Below, in pieces: positions 1 through 8,810 of a stretch of 64,000 bases of DNA. Origin of the DNA: Balneolaceae bacterium. GTDB taxonomy: Bacteria > Bacteroidota > Rhodothermia > Balneolales > Balneolaceae. Where the stretch lies: positions 744,001-808,000 of the forward strand of contig JAEPQE010000002.1 in assembly GCA_017640665.1 (NCBI GenBank). Direction: 5' to 3'. Below the pieces are notes generated by a model. That model made no database searches. It was not told where the DNA came from and saw only the letters and a list, made by a program, of their open reading frames with translations. How positions within the stretch are numbered: position 1 is the first letter of the stretch; every line of letters starts with the position of its first letter. Position numbers and translations under genes: made by a program.

Positions 1-848
1 ACATTCTCCAACTTTTCATGTTGGTATGAAGGCAAGGTTGGGATAAACTGGTTATCTCCGCAATGAAGCTGAGGAGAGTTTTTAATAAAGTCTACCCCTG
101 TAAACGGGGGCATTAACATCTTGAATCGTGATTCAATTACTGTTCCGTCGCTTAGAAAAACTTCTTCTCCGGTCACCTTTTCTACACCTACTGAAGTATG
201 ATAGGTAATGTGAAACATCTCCATGAACTTTTTAAGCATTGCTTCACCCAATGGCATTCCATCAATTCCAAAGTGACCCAGGTAGGGTTCCGGTGTGATC
301 CAGTGTAAATCTACTTTTTTCCGAATTTTTTGATCACGAAGCCACTTTTCGAGGTTGAATAAAAATTCATAGGCCCCACCCATACATCCTGCTCCCTGGG
401 TCGCTCCGATTACAATTGGGCCGGGATTTTCTTTAAACTCTTCGAGTTTTTCTCTGGTTTTCATTGCTCCAACCGGAGTTCCGATATACACATTATGTTC
501 TTTCAGTCCGGGTACTGCATCCATTTGAACTTTCGGTCCCGTTGCTATGATTAAATGATCGTACCTGTATTGTCCGTGTTCTGTGAATACAATCTGAGTT
601 TCGGTATCTACTTTAGTAGCTGTGTCTAAAACAAACTTCACTCCTTTTCTAGCAAGCACTTTTTCTCTTGGAATGGATATTTCATCTACTTCCCTCCTTC
701 CAATAGGAACCCAGATTAGCGATGGTATATAGATGAAGTCAGGGTTTCGGTCTATAAGTGTTACTTCTACTTCTTTACCCAGCTTTCTTTTGATTTCTAA
801 AGCGGCTGTAGAGCCTGCAAAATTACCTCCTACTACCAGAACTTTCAT
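1..848 (-). CDS. NAD(P)/FAD-dependent oxidoreductase, sulfide:quinone oxidoreductase-like (3' end outside window)
   Basis: The reverse strand reads open from an ATG at 848 to the window edge, giving the first ~282 residues; the C-terminus is missing. The start is supported by GGAGG five bases upstream. The N-terminus MKVLVVGGNFAGSTAA is a Rossmann FAD-binding motif, and YDHLIIATGP is the second conserved segment of this flavoprotein family. The segment GATQGAGCMGGAYEFLFNLE resembles sulfide:quinone oxidoreductases, where a cysteine here takes part in sulfide oxidation at the membrane. By family, electrons would pass from sulfide to the quinone pool. It could instead be a type II NADH dehydrogenase-like relative, since the other redox cysteine lies outside the window. 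The gene is divergent from the repair pair and appears unrelated to it. Confidence 0.8.
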   Translation of the reverse strand, partial: MKVLVVGGNFAGSTAALEIKRKLGKEVEVTLIDRNPDFIYIPSLIWVPIGRREVDEISIPREKVLARKGVKFVLDTATKVDTETQIVFTEHGQYRYDHLIIATGPKVQMDAVPGLKEHNVYIGTPVGAMKTREKLEEFKENPGPIVIGATQGAGCMGGAYEFLFNLEKWLRDQKIRKKVDLHWITPEPYLGHFGIDGMPLGEAMLKKFMEMFHITYHTSVGVEKVTGEEVFLSDGTVIESRFKMLMPPFTGVDFIKNSPQLHCGDNQFIPTLPSYQHEKLEN

Positions 849-1010
849 GATTACCTCCATTTTCTGTTATCACTATTACAATGCAAAACTAATATGAAGG
901 AATAATGAATTAGTAACAGGCAGAAATAGAAGTGTGAGTTTCATGAATGCATTCTGGACTTTCGCTTTAGAATAAAGTTAAACTTTTATTTTATTTGAAG
1001 AATTGAATTG

Positions 1011-1032
1011 GACTGACACTATGTTGTCAGTC
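1011..1032. promoter_or_regulatory. Perfect 8-bp inverted repeat in the divergent intergenic region
   Basis: GACTGACA (1011-1018) and TGTCAGTC (1025-1032) form a perfect dyad with a 6-nt spacer. It lies in the 285-bp region between the flavoprotein gene and the exonuclease gene, about 100 bp before the exonuclease start. It could be an operator or an RNA hairpin; nothing ties it to a regulator. The rest of this gap shows no other structure I can support. Confidence 0.4.
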
Positions 1033-1133
1033 ACCTCCTTTATCTTTACCCCAACATTCAATGACCAGCAAGAAATGAGCAACGCACAAATTGGAGATTG
1101 AATGTTCCATGTTAAATATTGTTTATTAAAACT

Positions 1134-2120
1134 ATGGTACGCATACGAAAAGCAGGACATCACGGCATACTTCTTCCCGAATTAAAGATCGGTTTGGATT
1201 ATAGTGGTTCTAAGGCAGAACACTATTTTGTTTCACATGCCCATGCAGATCACATGCCACGAAACCGCAAGCTGACCGTTTATGCGACTCCACCTACTGC
1301 TCGCTTTATGAAGCTCCGTGGTTTTGGAGGGGAAGTCATTGAACTGGAATTTGGTAAACCGCTGGAAACGGAAAATGCCCGTATCACCCTCTACCCTGCC
1401 GGACATATTCTTGGTTCTGCAATGACTTTTGTGGAAAGTGAATTGGGCTCAGTTTTATATACCGGCGATTACCGAACCCCGCCTGCCCCTGCTACCGAAG
1501 GATTTCAACTACCCGAAAATTCCATTGATCAGTTTATTACAGAGGCGACTTTTAGTCTTCCTATCTATAAATGGAAATCGGAAGAAGAATTGTCAGCTCA
1601 AATCCACAACTTCGCATCCACTTCTTTGAAAGAAGGATACACCCCTATATTTACAGCCTATAATCTGGGTAAAGCTCAGGAACTCATGTATATCCTCAAA
1701 GAGCTGAACCATCCTATTCAGATTCATGGAGCCGGTTTCAAGCTTTGTGGCGTGTATGAAGAATTTGGCTTCCCATTAGGAGACTATGAAACCTATAACC
1801 GGGAAACTTGTGAGGGAAAGATTCTGATCACACCCAGCTCGGCCTTAGGTACTGGATTTGCATCCAGTGTAAAAAAGAAGCGCATAGCCTATTGTTCGGG
1901 ATGGGCAGCAAATGAATCACGCCAAACACAGCTCACAGTGGATGAACTCATCCCGATTTCAGATCACCTGGACTTCTTCGAGTTGATTGACCTATGTGAA
2001 AAAATTCAACCCAAAAAAGTATGGATTACCCATACCCCTAATCCAAAGGTTGTCCAGTATTATTTGGATCAACTGGGAATTACTTCGGGGTTTTTGGACT
2101 TGGAAGGAGACGGACAATGA
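1134..2120 (+). CDS. DNA ligase-associated exonuclease, metallo-beta-lactamase fold
   Basis: This 328-residue protein has the metallo-beta-lactamase metal motif SHAHADH at residues 34-40 and later histidines in YPAGHILGSA and ITHTPNP, the arrangement of the beta-CASP-like nucleases related to mRNA 3'-end processing factors. In many bacteria this family (LExo) is encoded beside an ATP-dependent DNA ligase, as here, so it is inferred to process DNA ends before ligation. The ATG at 1134 is chosen; a TTG at 1119 would add five residues and neither has a clear ribosome binding site. The usual third partner, an Lhr-like helicase, is not next to it. The ligase follows after a 240-bp repeat-filled gap. 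Confidence 0.88.
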   Translation: MVRIRKAGHHGILLPELKIGLDYSGSKAEHYFVSHAHADHMPRNRKLTVYATPPTARFMKLRGFGGEVIELEFGKPLETENARITLYPAGHILGSAMTFVESELGSVLYTGDYRTPPAPATEGFQLPENSIDQFITEATFSLPIYKWKSEEELSAQIHNFASTSLKEGYTPIFTAYNLGKAQELMYILKELNHPIQIHGAGFKLCGVYEEFGFPLGDYETYNRETCEGKILITPSSALGTGFASSVKKKRIAYCSGWAANESRQTQLTVDELIPISDHLDFFELIDLCEKIQPKKVWITHTPNPKVVQYYLDQLGITSGFLDLEGDGQ

Positions 2121-2352
2121 ATCAATTAAGAATTATCAATGATTCAATTAAAAGCTTTGTCATTTCGACTGGAGGGAGAAATCTAAAGGGTTTTATTTCA
2201 ATATCTCGTCTTTTAGATGTCTTATGTTCATTCAGCATGACAAAACCTGAATTTATTTTATTATCCAACACACCTCTAAATCCCCTCTCAAGAGGGGACT
2301 TTTGGACTTTGAGCTTTATTCATGAGTACCTCCTCTTGAGAGTTGGACAGGA
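2121..2352. repeat. Composite intergenic repeat between exonuclease and ligase genes
   Basis: Three pieces are visible. GTCATTTCGAC...GAGAAATCT at 2159-2184 and TTCAGCATGACA near 2231-2242 resemble short dispersed repeats that I recall from Bacteroidota-type genomes. A perfect hairpin TCCCCTCT-CA-AGAGGGGA lies at 2281-2298, and CCTCCTCTTGAGAG near 2329-2342 is a partial copy in opposite orientation. An 82-codon open frame runs through it, overlapping the exonuclease stop by 4 nt, but its translation is just these repeats, so it is not called a gene. Confidence 0.6.
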
Positions 2353-2361
2353 GTTATGCCC

Positions 2362-4068
2362 ATGAATACCTTCCACACTCTTGCTCAGTTAGCTCAAAAA
2401 ATTTCCAGTACACGAGGGAACAACGCTAAGATTAAGTTGTGTGTGGAATATTTATCAGGATTAGAATCAGATCGGGATGTTGAGTTGGCGACTCAGTATC
2501 TGAGTGAAGGAGCTTTTTCTTCAGTTTCGGGTAAAAAGGCATCGGTTGGGTATCGTACTATTGCTACCCTTGCCGCAGAGTTCTGCGAAATTGATTATGA
2601 GTTGGTTTTTAAGCCCAGTCGAACCGCAACAGGGAGTTCTTCCGAAACAATTCAGCGATTGTTGGAGAATATCCCGGAGGCAAGAGCTAAGTGGAAAGCT
2701 GAACATCTTACTCTGGAGGAAATCAATGATATTTTCGAGTCACTATATATCACTTCCAAAAGAGATTTAAAGCAACAATTACTTTTAAATGCATGGAAAA
2801 AGATGACACCTCTGGAAGTGAAATATTTCATAAGGATTCTGGGGCAGGGTTCATTGCGAATTGGTTTTGAAACTAAAGGTGTGGAGAGTGCCATTGCTAA
2901 AACCTTTGAAAAAAATTTAGAAACCGTACGGTATGCCAGAATGATTACCGGAAGCGTAGGTAAAACAGCCGTACTTGCTAAACATAATTGCCTTAATGAG
3001 GCTACATTTAAGATGTTTAGTCCCATTTCATTTATGCTGGCTTCTCCCATCGAAAGCAGAGCAGTTAGTGATTTATCAGAATATATTGCTGAGGAAAAGT
3101 TTGATGGGATGCGATGTCAGGCTCATATTTCTGGTGGAAAAGTTGAATTATTTTCCCGAGATCTGAATCATATTACCCCTTCGTTTCCTGACATAATAGA
3201 ATTCTTCTCGAGCCGTGATTTACCCGATACCGTTCTTGATGGTGAGATTTGTGTGTTTAAAGATGATACCATTTTGCCCTTTCAGCTTCTACAAAAAAGA
3301 ATGGGCGTAAAGAAGCCGAGTGAAAAGCTTTTATCTGATTATCCGGTTTTATTTATTACTTATGATCTTTTATTTCTTGATGGGGTCCCGTTATTCGATG
3401 ATTCGTTAATTGTTAGAAGGAAAAAACTCGAAGAACTGGCTAATACATACTCGATCCCCATCACTTCACAAATGGAATTGGAATCTAAAGATGATATGGA
3501 GGATCTGTTCAAACGAGCACTGGCTCATGGGAATGAAGGTCTCATGCTCAAACGAAAGGATTCTAACTATGAATATGGGCAGCGTAAGAAGTCTTGGTTG
3601 AAAGTTAAAAAACCAAGTGGTTCTCTGGATACGGTGATGTTATATGCTCATGCGGGGAGTGGAAAACGTGGCGGGACTTATTCTGACTTCACTCTGGGAA
3701 TCTCAGTAAAAGAAGATGAGCGTTACGAAGAAGAGTTCATCCCTATCGGAAAGGCCTATGGTGGGTATTCTGATAAAGAGCTCAAAAAAATGAACGCACT
3801 GATTAAGGAAATTACCCTTGAGCGTTTTGGCCCTACCCTTCTGTTGAAACCACAATTGGTGATCGAGCTTGAATTCGAGGACATCCAGATAAATAAACGG
3901 ACGAAAGCCAAATTCACCCTTCGCTTCCCACGCTTCAAAACTATTCGGTGGGACTTGTCTTTGAACGATGTGGATACCCTAAAAGATGTAGAACGGATGT
4001 ATAAAGAAAAGTTATCTGAAGAGAGAGAACGTCAGGGTAAAAATCCTTCATTTGTTTTCAAAAATTAG
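2362..4068 (+). CDS. ATP-dependent DNA ligase
   Basis: The protein (568 residues from this start) has the three parts of archaeal-type ATP-dependent ligases: an all-helical DNA-binding N-terminus, an adenylation domain, and a C-terminal OB-fold. The nucleotidyl lysine is in EEKFDGMR, about residue 246, matching motif I (KxDG). DGEICVF, EGLMLKR and SWLKVKK match motifs III, IV and V. It seals nicks using ATP; replication is normally done by NAD-dependent LigA, so a repair role with the upstream exonuclease is inferred. ATG 2362 is preferred over ATG 2356 because GGAG at 2350-2353 sits 8 nt before it but only 2 nt before the earlier one. Confidence 0.93.
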   Translation: MNTFHTLAQLAQKISSTRGNNAKIKLCVEYLSGLESDRDVELATQYLSEGAFSSVSGKKASVGYRTIATLAAEFCEIDYELVFKPSRTATGSSSETIQRLLENIPEARAKWKAEHLTLEEINDIFESLYITSKRDLKQQLLLNAWKKMTPLEVKYFIRILGQGSLRIGFETKGVESAIAKTFEKNLETVRYARMITGSVGKTAVLAKHNCLNEATFKMFSPISFMLASPIESRAVSDLSEYIAEEKFDGMRCQAHISGGKVELFSRDLNHITPSFPDIIEFFSSRDLPDTVLDGEICVFKDDTILPFQLLQKRMGVKKPSEKLLSDYPVLFITYDLLFLDGVPLFDDSLIVRRKKLEELANTYSIPITSQMELESKDDMEDLFKRALAHGNEGLMLKRKDSNYEYGQRKKSWLKVKKPSGSLDTVMLYAHAGSGKRGGTYSDFTLGISVKEDERYEEEFIPIGKAYGGYSDKELKKMNALIKEITLERFGPTLLLKPQLVIELEFEDIQINKRTKAKFTLRFPRFKTIRWDLSLNDVDTLKDVERMYKEKLSEERERQGKNPSFVFKN

Positions 4069-4226
4069 GCGTTCGTTACTGAGAGAATTTAATCGCAATT
4101 TGCATTTACCCAGTGGCACGAATAATGACAACTTTTTAAAGTATTTAACAATTTTCTGGGAGAGCTTAATTAGACATTTAAGTTTGCTCGTGTAACTAAC
4201 CATTTATAAGCTTTGGCTCACTCCAA

Positions 4227-5534
4227 ATGAAATTAAAAAATAACTATTGCATACTCATTTTTTTGGCTGTTCTTTTAGCATGTTCATCCAATGAGAATCA
4301 AAACTCCGGCTCCAGGGGAAATCAGAATAGCGTAATTCCTTCTGTAGAAGCTGTCCAGGCAAGATACGGGTCCCTTCCTCTTGTGGAGAGGTTTAGCGGA
4401 AATGTACGATCGGAAAATCAAGTCCCACTATACCCTCAAATCTCTGCTAAAGTTGAACAGGTATTTGTAGAAAACGGTCAGTATGTAGAAAAAGGGCAAA
4501 CACTTGTTCAATTAGATGCTGAGCAATATCGTCAGCAATTGGTACAGGCAGAAGCCGGATTAAACATTAACAAAGCCAGACTGAAGCAAGCAGAGGCTGG
4601 TCTGGCGGAATTAAAATCCCGCTACAATCGGTCAAAACAGCTTGCAGACAAAGAGCTAAGCAGCGCTGCAGAAATTGAACAACTTGAAGCCGAGCTTATT
4701 TCAGCGGAAGCCAATGTGGAATTAGCGGAAGCACAACTTGCACAATCCGAATCATTAGTAGAAGAGCGAAGAGAACAGCTTTCCAGAACCACCATTAAAG
4801 CCCCAATTTCAGGAACAATAGGGCAACGTAATGCACAGGTTGGGATGCAGGTCTCTCAGAACACTCAGCTTTTTATGATTGGGGATCTTACGAGATTAAG
4901 AGTTGAGATCGTGTTAACTGAAAGCATGTTAAATAAGATTTCAATTGATCAAACTGCCCGCATTATGGTGGAAGATTATGAAGGGAATGATCGGATTATT
5001 GAAGCTAAGCTTTCGAGAATCTCCCCTTTCCTGAACGAAGTTACTCGTAGTACTGAAGCAGAAATTGATGTTGAAAACAAAAACGGCTGGCTGAAACCGG
5101 GAATGTTTGTACCGGTAGATATCCTGTTTGGTGAAAGTGAAAAAGCAACGCTTATTCCGGTCAGTGCCATTTACACCGACCCAACATCTGGAGCACAAGG
5201 AGTATTTATTGCTTCATCTATGGGGTCAGAAATTCAGCCTGTTGAAAGTTCTGAAAATGATGGTAACCCCGATTTACTAACTGAACCGACTCCTGTTCAA
5301 TTTAAACAAATCGATATTCTGGCCCAGGGCAGAATGGAAGTAGGCGTTGGCGGACTTGAAAGTGGTCAATGGGTGGTAACTCTAGGCCAGGATTTGCTAG
5401 GAGAAGGACGTGAGCAAGCACGAGTCAGAACAGTAAGCTGGGATAAAGTGATTGGACTACAGCTACTTCAGCGCGAAGATTTGTTAGAAGACGCGCTTCA
5501 GGAGTCAACCCGTCCTCAGGCATCAACACTCTAA
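4227..5534 (+). CDS. RND efflux periplasmic adaptor (membrane fusion protein), lipoprotein
   Basis: This 435-residue adaptor begins with a lipoprotein signal ending in LLAC, so it is probably anchored by a lipidated cysteine near residue 19. A biotinyl/lipoyl-like segment (VEQVFVENGQYVEKGQTLVQ) is followed by a heptad-rich hairpin at about residues 95-190, the second lipoyl half (TTIKAPISGTIGQR), and a beta-barrel domain. Such proteins bridge an inner-membrane RND pump to an outer-membrane TolC channel. The pump gene follows after 10 nt with a strong ribosome binding site, so the two form an operon. No TolC homologue lies nearby. The C-terminus is longer than usual, with an acidic insertion around residues 330-355. 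Confidence 0.93.
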   Translation: MKLKNNYCILIFLAVLLACSSNENQNSGSRGNQNSVIPSVEAVQARYGSLPLVERFSGNVRSENQVPLYPQISAKVEQVFVENGQYVEKGQTLVQLDAEQYRQQLVQAEAGLNINKARLKQAEAGLAELKSRYNRSKQLADKELSSAAEIEQLEAELISAEANVELAEAQLAQSESLVEERREQLSRTTIKAPISGTIGQRNAQVGMQVSQNTQLFMIGDLTRLRVEIVLTESMLNKISIDQTARIMVEDYEGNDRIIEAKLSRISPFLNEVTRSTEAEIDVENKNGWLKPGMFVPVDILFGESEKATLIPVSAIYTDPTSGAQGVFIASSMGSEIQPVESSENDGNPDLLTEPTPVQFKQIDILAQGRMEVGVGGLESGQWVVTLGQDLLGEGREQARVRTVSWDKVIGLQLLQREDLLEDALQESTRPQASTL

Positions 5535-5544
5535 GGAGATAATC

Positions 5545-8500
5545 ATGGCAATTACAGAAACTTCGATAAAACGTCCCATTGCAACTTCGATGCTCTTTTT
5601 GATCATCATTACTCTTGGAGTGATGGGATTCCGATATTTACCAGTAGATCTACTCCCTCCAATTGAGTATCCACAATTAACAATTTCGACAAACTATGAT
5701 AATGTGGGTCCTGAAGAAATGGAAAACATTATCACTGAACGTATTGAGAACGCTGTTGCCGGAGTACCTGGTGTGGAGCGAGTTCGTTCCAGCTCAAATG
5801 AAGGAAATAGTAGAGTAACCCTCGAATTTGCTCAGGGAGTTAATATAGATGCAGCTGCCAATGATATTCGTGCTGCGCTAGACCGTGTACGCGGAAGTCT
5901 GCCTGTAGAAGCTGATCCTCCCAGAATCTGGAAATTTGACCCCAACAATTTTCCTATTGTGATAATAGGCGCAAACTCAGAGAAAAATCTTGCTGATTTG
6001 ACATTATTGTTGGAACGGGAAGTTATGAAGAGGTTTGAGCAAATAAATGGAGTCGGCTCTATTGATATCTGGGGAGGCATTGATCGCCAGGTAAAAGTGG
6101 ATATTAAGCGAGATCGACTGATTGCCAGTGGCCTCTCTACCCAACAGGTACAACAAGCTATTGCGCGGGAGAATACTAATTCTCCGGGCGGAAACGTAAA
6201 TGAAGGAACATCCAGACTATACATCAGAACACTCGGTGAGTATGAAAATATTGATGAAATCTCGAATACCGTAATTACGACTATTGATGGTAAGCCAATC
6301 CGGGTAAAAGATGTTGCAGATGTTTCTTTTGGGTATGCTGATCTTGATCGATTGGTAACCATCGACAACAAACCTATGGTACGTTTCTTCATACGAAAAC
6401 AAACAGGAGCAAATACTGTTGCTGTTGCTGAGGATGTACGAAAAGAAGTGGATCGAATTAATGCTGAACGAAGCGACTTAGAACTCATCGTTACTCAGGA
6501 TCAAAGTACTTTCATCCAGGATTCTATAAATAATGTTCAAAGCTCTGCAACATGGGGAGCTTTACTTGCCATATTGGTGCTGTACATCTTCTTCAGAAAT
6601 GGATCTTCCACATTTATTATTGCAGTGGCTATTCCTATTTCCATCATTGCAACCTTTGGCTTGCTTTATTTCGGAGGCCTCACACTCAACCAAATGAGTT
6701 TTGGAGGGCTCGCACTAGGTGTTGGTTTAATTGTCGACAATGCCATTGTGGTACTTGAGAATATTATCCGAATGCGTGAAGAAGAAGGCGAAGACCTTGA
6801 AACAAGCGCACTAATCGGAACTAAACAAGTTGCGGGTGCTATTGTTGCGTCTACCCTTACCACCGTGGTAATCTTTTTGCCTGTAGTATTTATGCAAACA
6901 ATCTCAGGACTTCTTTTTAAACAACTGGCATTAGTTGTTGTTTTTGCTCTGTTATGCTCTCTGCTGGTTGCTTTAACGCTAGTACCAATGCTTTCCAGTA
7001 AGTTCCTTACTGTAAGCCCTGCTTCTAAATCAAAGTCAAAGAAAGGCTGGTTTGCCATATTTTTTGAAAAACTGGAACGTCGTTATTCTGTGCTTTTAAG
7101 AAGTGCTCTAAAACACCGATACACTGTTTTTGGAATTACAGCAATTTTAGTAGTAGGAAGCTTCCTGCTTGTTCCGGTGATCCCTGTAGAATTGGCACCT
7201 CAAACTGATGCCGATGAAATCAGTATTGATTTTGAAATGGCTGATGGAACCAACATTGCTGTACAAAATTTGTATCTGAAAGAAGTTGAAAAAATTGTTC
7301 GCGCAAATTTACCTATGGACGATGTCAAAAACTTTACAACAGAAGTCCGCGATGGACGAGCAGAGGTTGAAATTGCTATGGTTCCGGCTTCTGAACGCAG
7401 CCGTAAAACTTCGGACATTGCTGATGATATTCGAAAACAAATTGAAGGCAAAGTTCCGGGTGGCGAGGTTCGTGTACGCGCCCAATCCGGTTTATGGATA
7501 CTGCGCCGTCTATTTGGAAGTGGAGATGGAGATGAGGCTGTTCAAATTCAGTTAAGGGGCTATGAAATTGAAAAATCTTATGAACTCGCCCAGCAAATAA
7601 AACTTAAACTTGAAACCATTCCCGGTGTAGTTGACACTCGTATTGGCCGGAGTGAAGGCCGGCCCGAACAGCGCATCCAATTTGACAGAGAAAAAATAGC
7701 CGATCTTGGGCTGTCAGTAAACCAGGTTGCGAGTGTAATCCAAACTAATATTGGAGGAAGCCAGGCAGGTGCCTACCGTGATGGTGGTGATGAATACCCA
7801 ATCATTGTGCGTCTCCGACCTGAAGACAGACTAAGTGCTCTTGATCTTGACAATATTTCTATCCGCACCCCCGACGGTAGGGTTCTTCCTGTTTCATCTG
7901 TTATTAAAAGAGAAAACGGACGCGGACCAACTGGCATTAGCCGAATTAACGGACAACGAGTAACCAACATTTCAGCCAATCTGGAACCCGGAATTGCGCT
8001 CGGCGATGCAGTAGATATCATTCGGGAAGAACTGCTTGATGTTAACCTTCCAGATGGCTACAGCATTGTGTTCTCTGGAGAATATGAAGAACAGCAGAAA
8101 GCAGCAGCTGACTTCAGGCTTTCCATCCTTCTGGCTCTGGTGCTTATTTACATGGTAATGGCAGGACAATTCGAACGTTTCCTCGATCCATTAGTCGTAA
8201 TGTTCTCAGTACCTTTGGCAACCATTGGCGTGGTCCCAACCCTGCTTCTTACAGGAACTACTTTGAACATTCAAAGCCTGATGGGAATCATCATGTTGAT
8301 TGGTATTGTGGTAAACAACGCAATTGTACTGGTAGACTATATCAATCTAATGCGCCGTGAAAAAGGATTGAATGTTTTTGAAGCTGTTGTTCAGGCAGGA
8401 AAATTAAGACTGCGACCTATTTTGATGACAACTTTAACAACTATTCTGGGACTTCTGCCACTATCATTTGGATTAGGAGCTGGAGCTGAAATTCAAGCTT

Positions 8501-8667
8501 CACTGGCAAGAGTAGTTATTGGAGGATTGACCGCTTCTACACTTATCACCCTGGTGTTTATTCCAGTGGTTTATATTAGTGCAGACGCCGTAATTGAAAA
8601 AGTTAGAACATATAACTGGAATCCGTTTAGCAAAAAGTCTGAGCAAATCGAATTAGCCAAATCATAA
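5545..8667 (+). CDS. RND-family multidrug efflux transporter (AcrB-type, HAE1-like)
   Basis: At 1040 residues this matches the usual length of AcrB-type pumps: twelve membrane segments in two repeats, each with a large periplasmic domain. It starts with ITETSIKRPIATSM, and AAGG... style porter segments such as VNLPDGYSIVFSGEYEEQQK are recognisable. In the fourth membrane helix the relay motif reads LIVDNAIVV, so only the first of AcrB's two aspartates is kept; in helix 10 IVVNNAIVLVDY has asparagine where AcrB has lysine. This pattern is frequent in Bacteroidota-type pumps. It is driven by protons and exports lipophilic compounds, exact substrates unknown. AAGGAGA precedes the start, and a terminator follows. 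Confidence 0.94.
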   Translation: MAITETSIKRPIATSMLFLIIITLGVMGFRYLPVDLLPPIEYPQLTISTNYDNVGPEEMENIITERIENAVAGVPGVERVRSSSNEGNSRVTLEFAQGVNIDAAANDIRAALDRVRGSLPVEADPPRIWKFDPNNFPIVIIGANSEKNLADLTLLLEREVMKRFEQINGVGSIDIWGGIDRQVKVDIKRDRLIASGLSTQQVQQAIARENTNSPGGNVNEGTSRLYIRTLGEYENIDEISNTVITTIDGKPIRVKDVADVSFGYADLDRLVTIDNKPMVRFFIRKQTGANTVAVAEDVRKEVDRINAERSDLELIVTQDQSTFIQDSINNVQSSATWGALLAILVLYIFFRNGSSTFIIAVAIPISIIATFGLLYFGGLTLNQMSFGGLALGVGLIVDNAIVVLENIIRMREEEGEDLETSALIGTKQVAGAIVASTLTTVVIFLPVVFMQTISGLLFKQLALVVVFALLCSLLVALTLVPMLSSKFLTVSPASKSKSKKGWFAIFFEKLERRYSVLLRSALKHRYTVFGITAILVVGSFLLVPVIPVELAPQTDADEISIDFEMADGTNIAVQNLYLKEVEKIVRANLPMDDVKNFTTEVRDGRAEVEIAMVPASERSRKTSDIADDIRKQIEGKVPGGEVRVRAQSGLWILRRLFGSGDGDEAVQIQLRGYEIEKSYELAQQIKLKLETIPGVVDTRIGRSEGRPEQRIQFDREKIADLGLSVNQVASVIQTNIGGSQAGAYRDGGDEYPIIVRLRPEDRLSALDLDNISIRTPDGRVLPVSSVIKRENGRGPTGISRINGQRVTNISANLEPGIALGDAVDIIREELLDVNLPDGYSIVFSGEYEEQQKAAADFRLSILLALVLIYMVMAGQFERFLDPLVVMFSVPLATIGVVPTLLLTGTTLNIQSLMGIIMLIGIVVNNAIVLVDYINLMRREKGLNVFEAVVQAGKLRLRPILMTTLTTILGLLPLSFGLGAGAEIQASLARVVIGGLTASTLITLVFIPVVYISADAVIEKVRTYNWNPFSKKSEQIELAKS

Positions 8668-8690
8668 GCACTTATGATAAGTTTGACCAA

Positions 8691-8719
8691 GCCCGGTTTT
8701 TTGAAACCGGGCTTTTTTT
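8691..8719 (+). terminator. Rho-independent terminator after the RND operon
   Basis: GCCCGGTTT (8691-8699), loop TTTG, and AAACCGGGC (8704-8712) form a perfect 9-bp GC-rich stem followed by seven T residues. It lies 23 nt after the pump stop codon. Confidence 0.93.
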
Positions 8720-8810
8720 ATGCACTACATATCCTCTACAAATTCCTTTGTGGTTTTATTTTTAAATAAATTGATGCACTTTCATACCTATTAACCAAAC
8801 CTTGCTGTAT

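Noticed and set aside
2117-2365. 82-codon open frame overlapping the exonuclease stop
   Set aside because: Its translation follows the intergenic repeat pieces; no domain or start signal, and the ligase begins inside it.
5545-8667. Loss of AcrB proton-relay residues as a sign of an inactive pump
   Set aside because: The Asn pattern in helices 4 and 10 is frequent among intact pumps of this kind.
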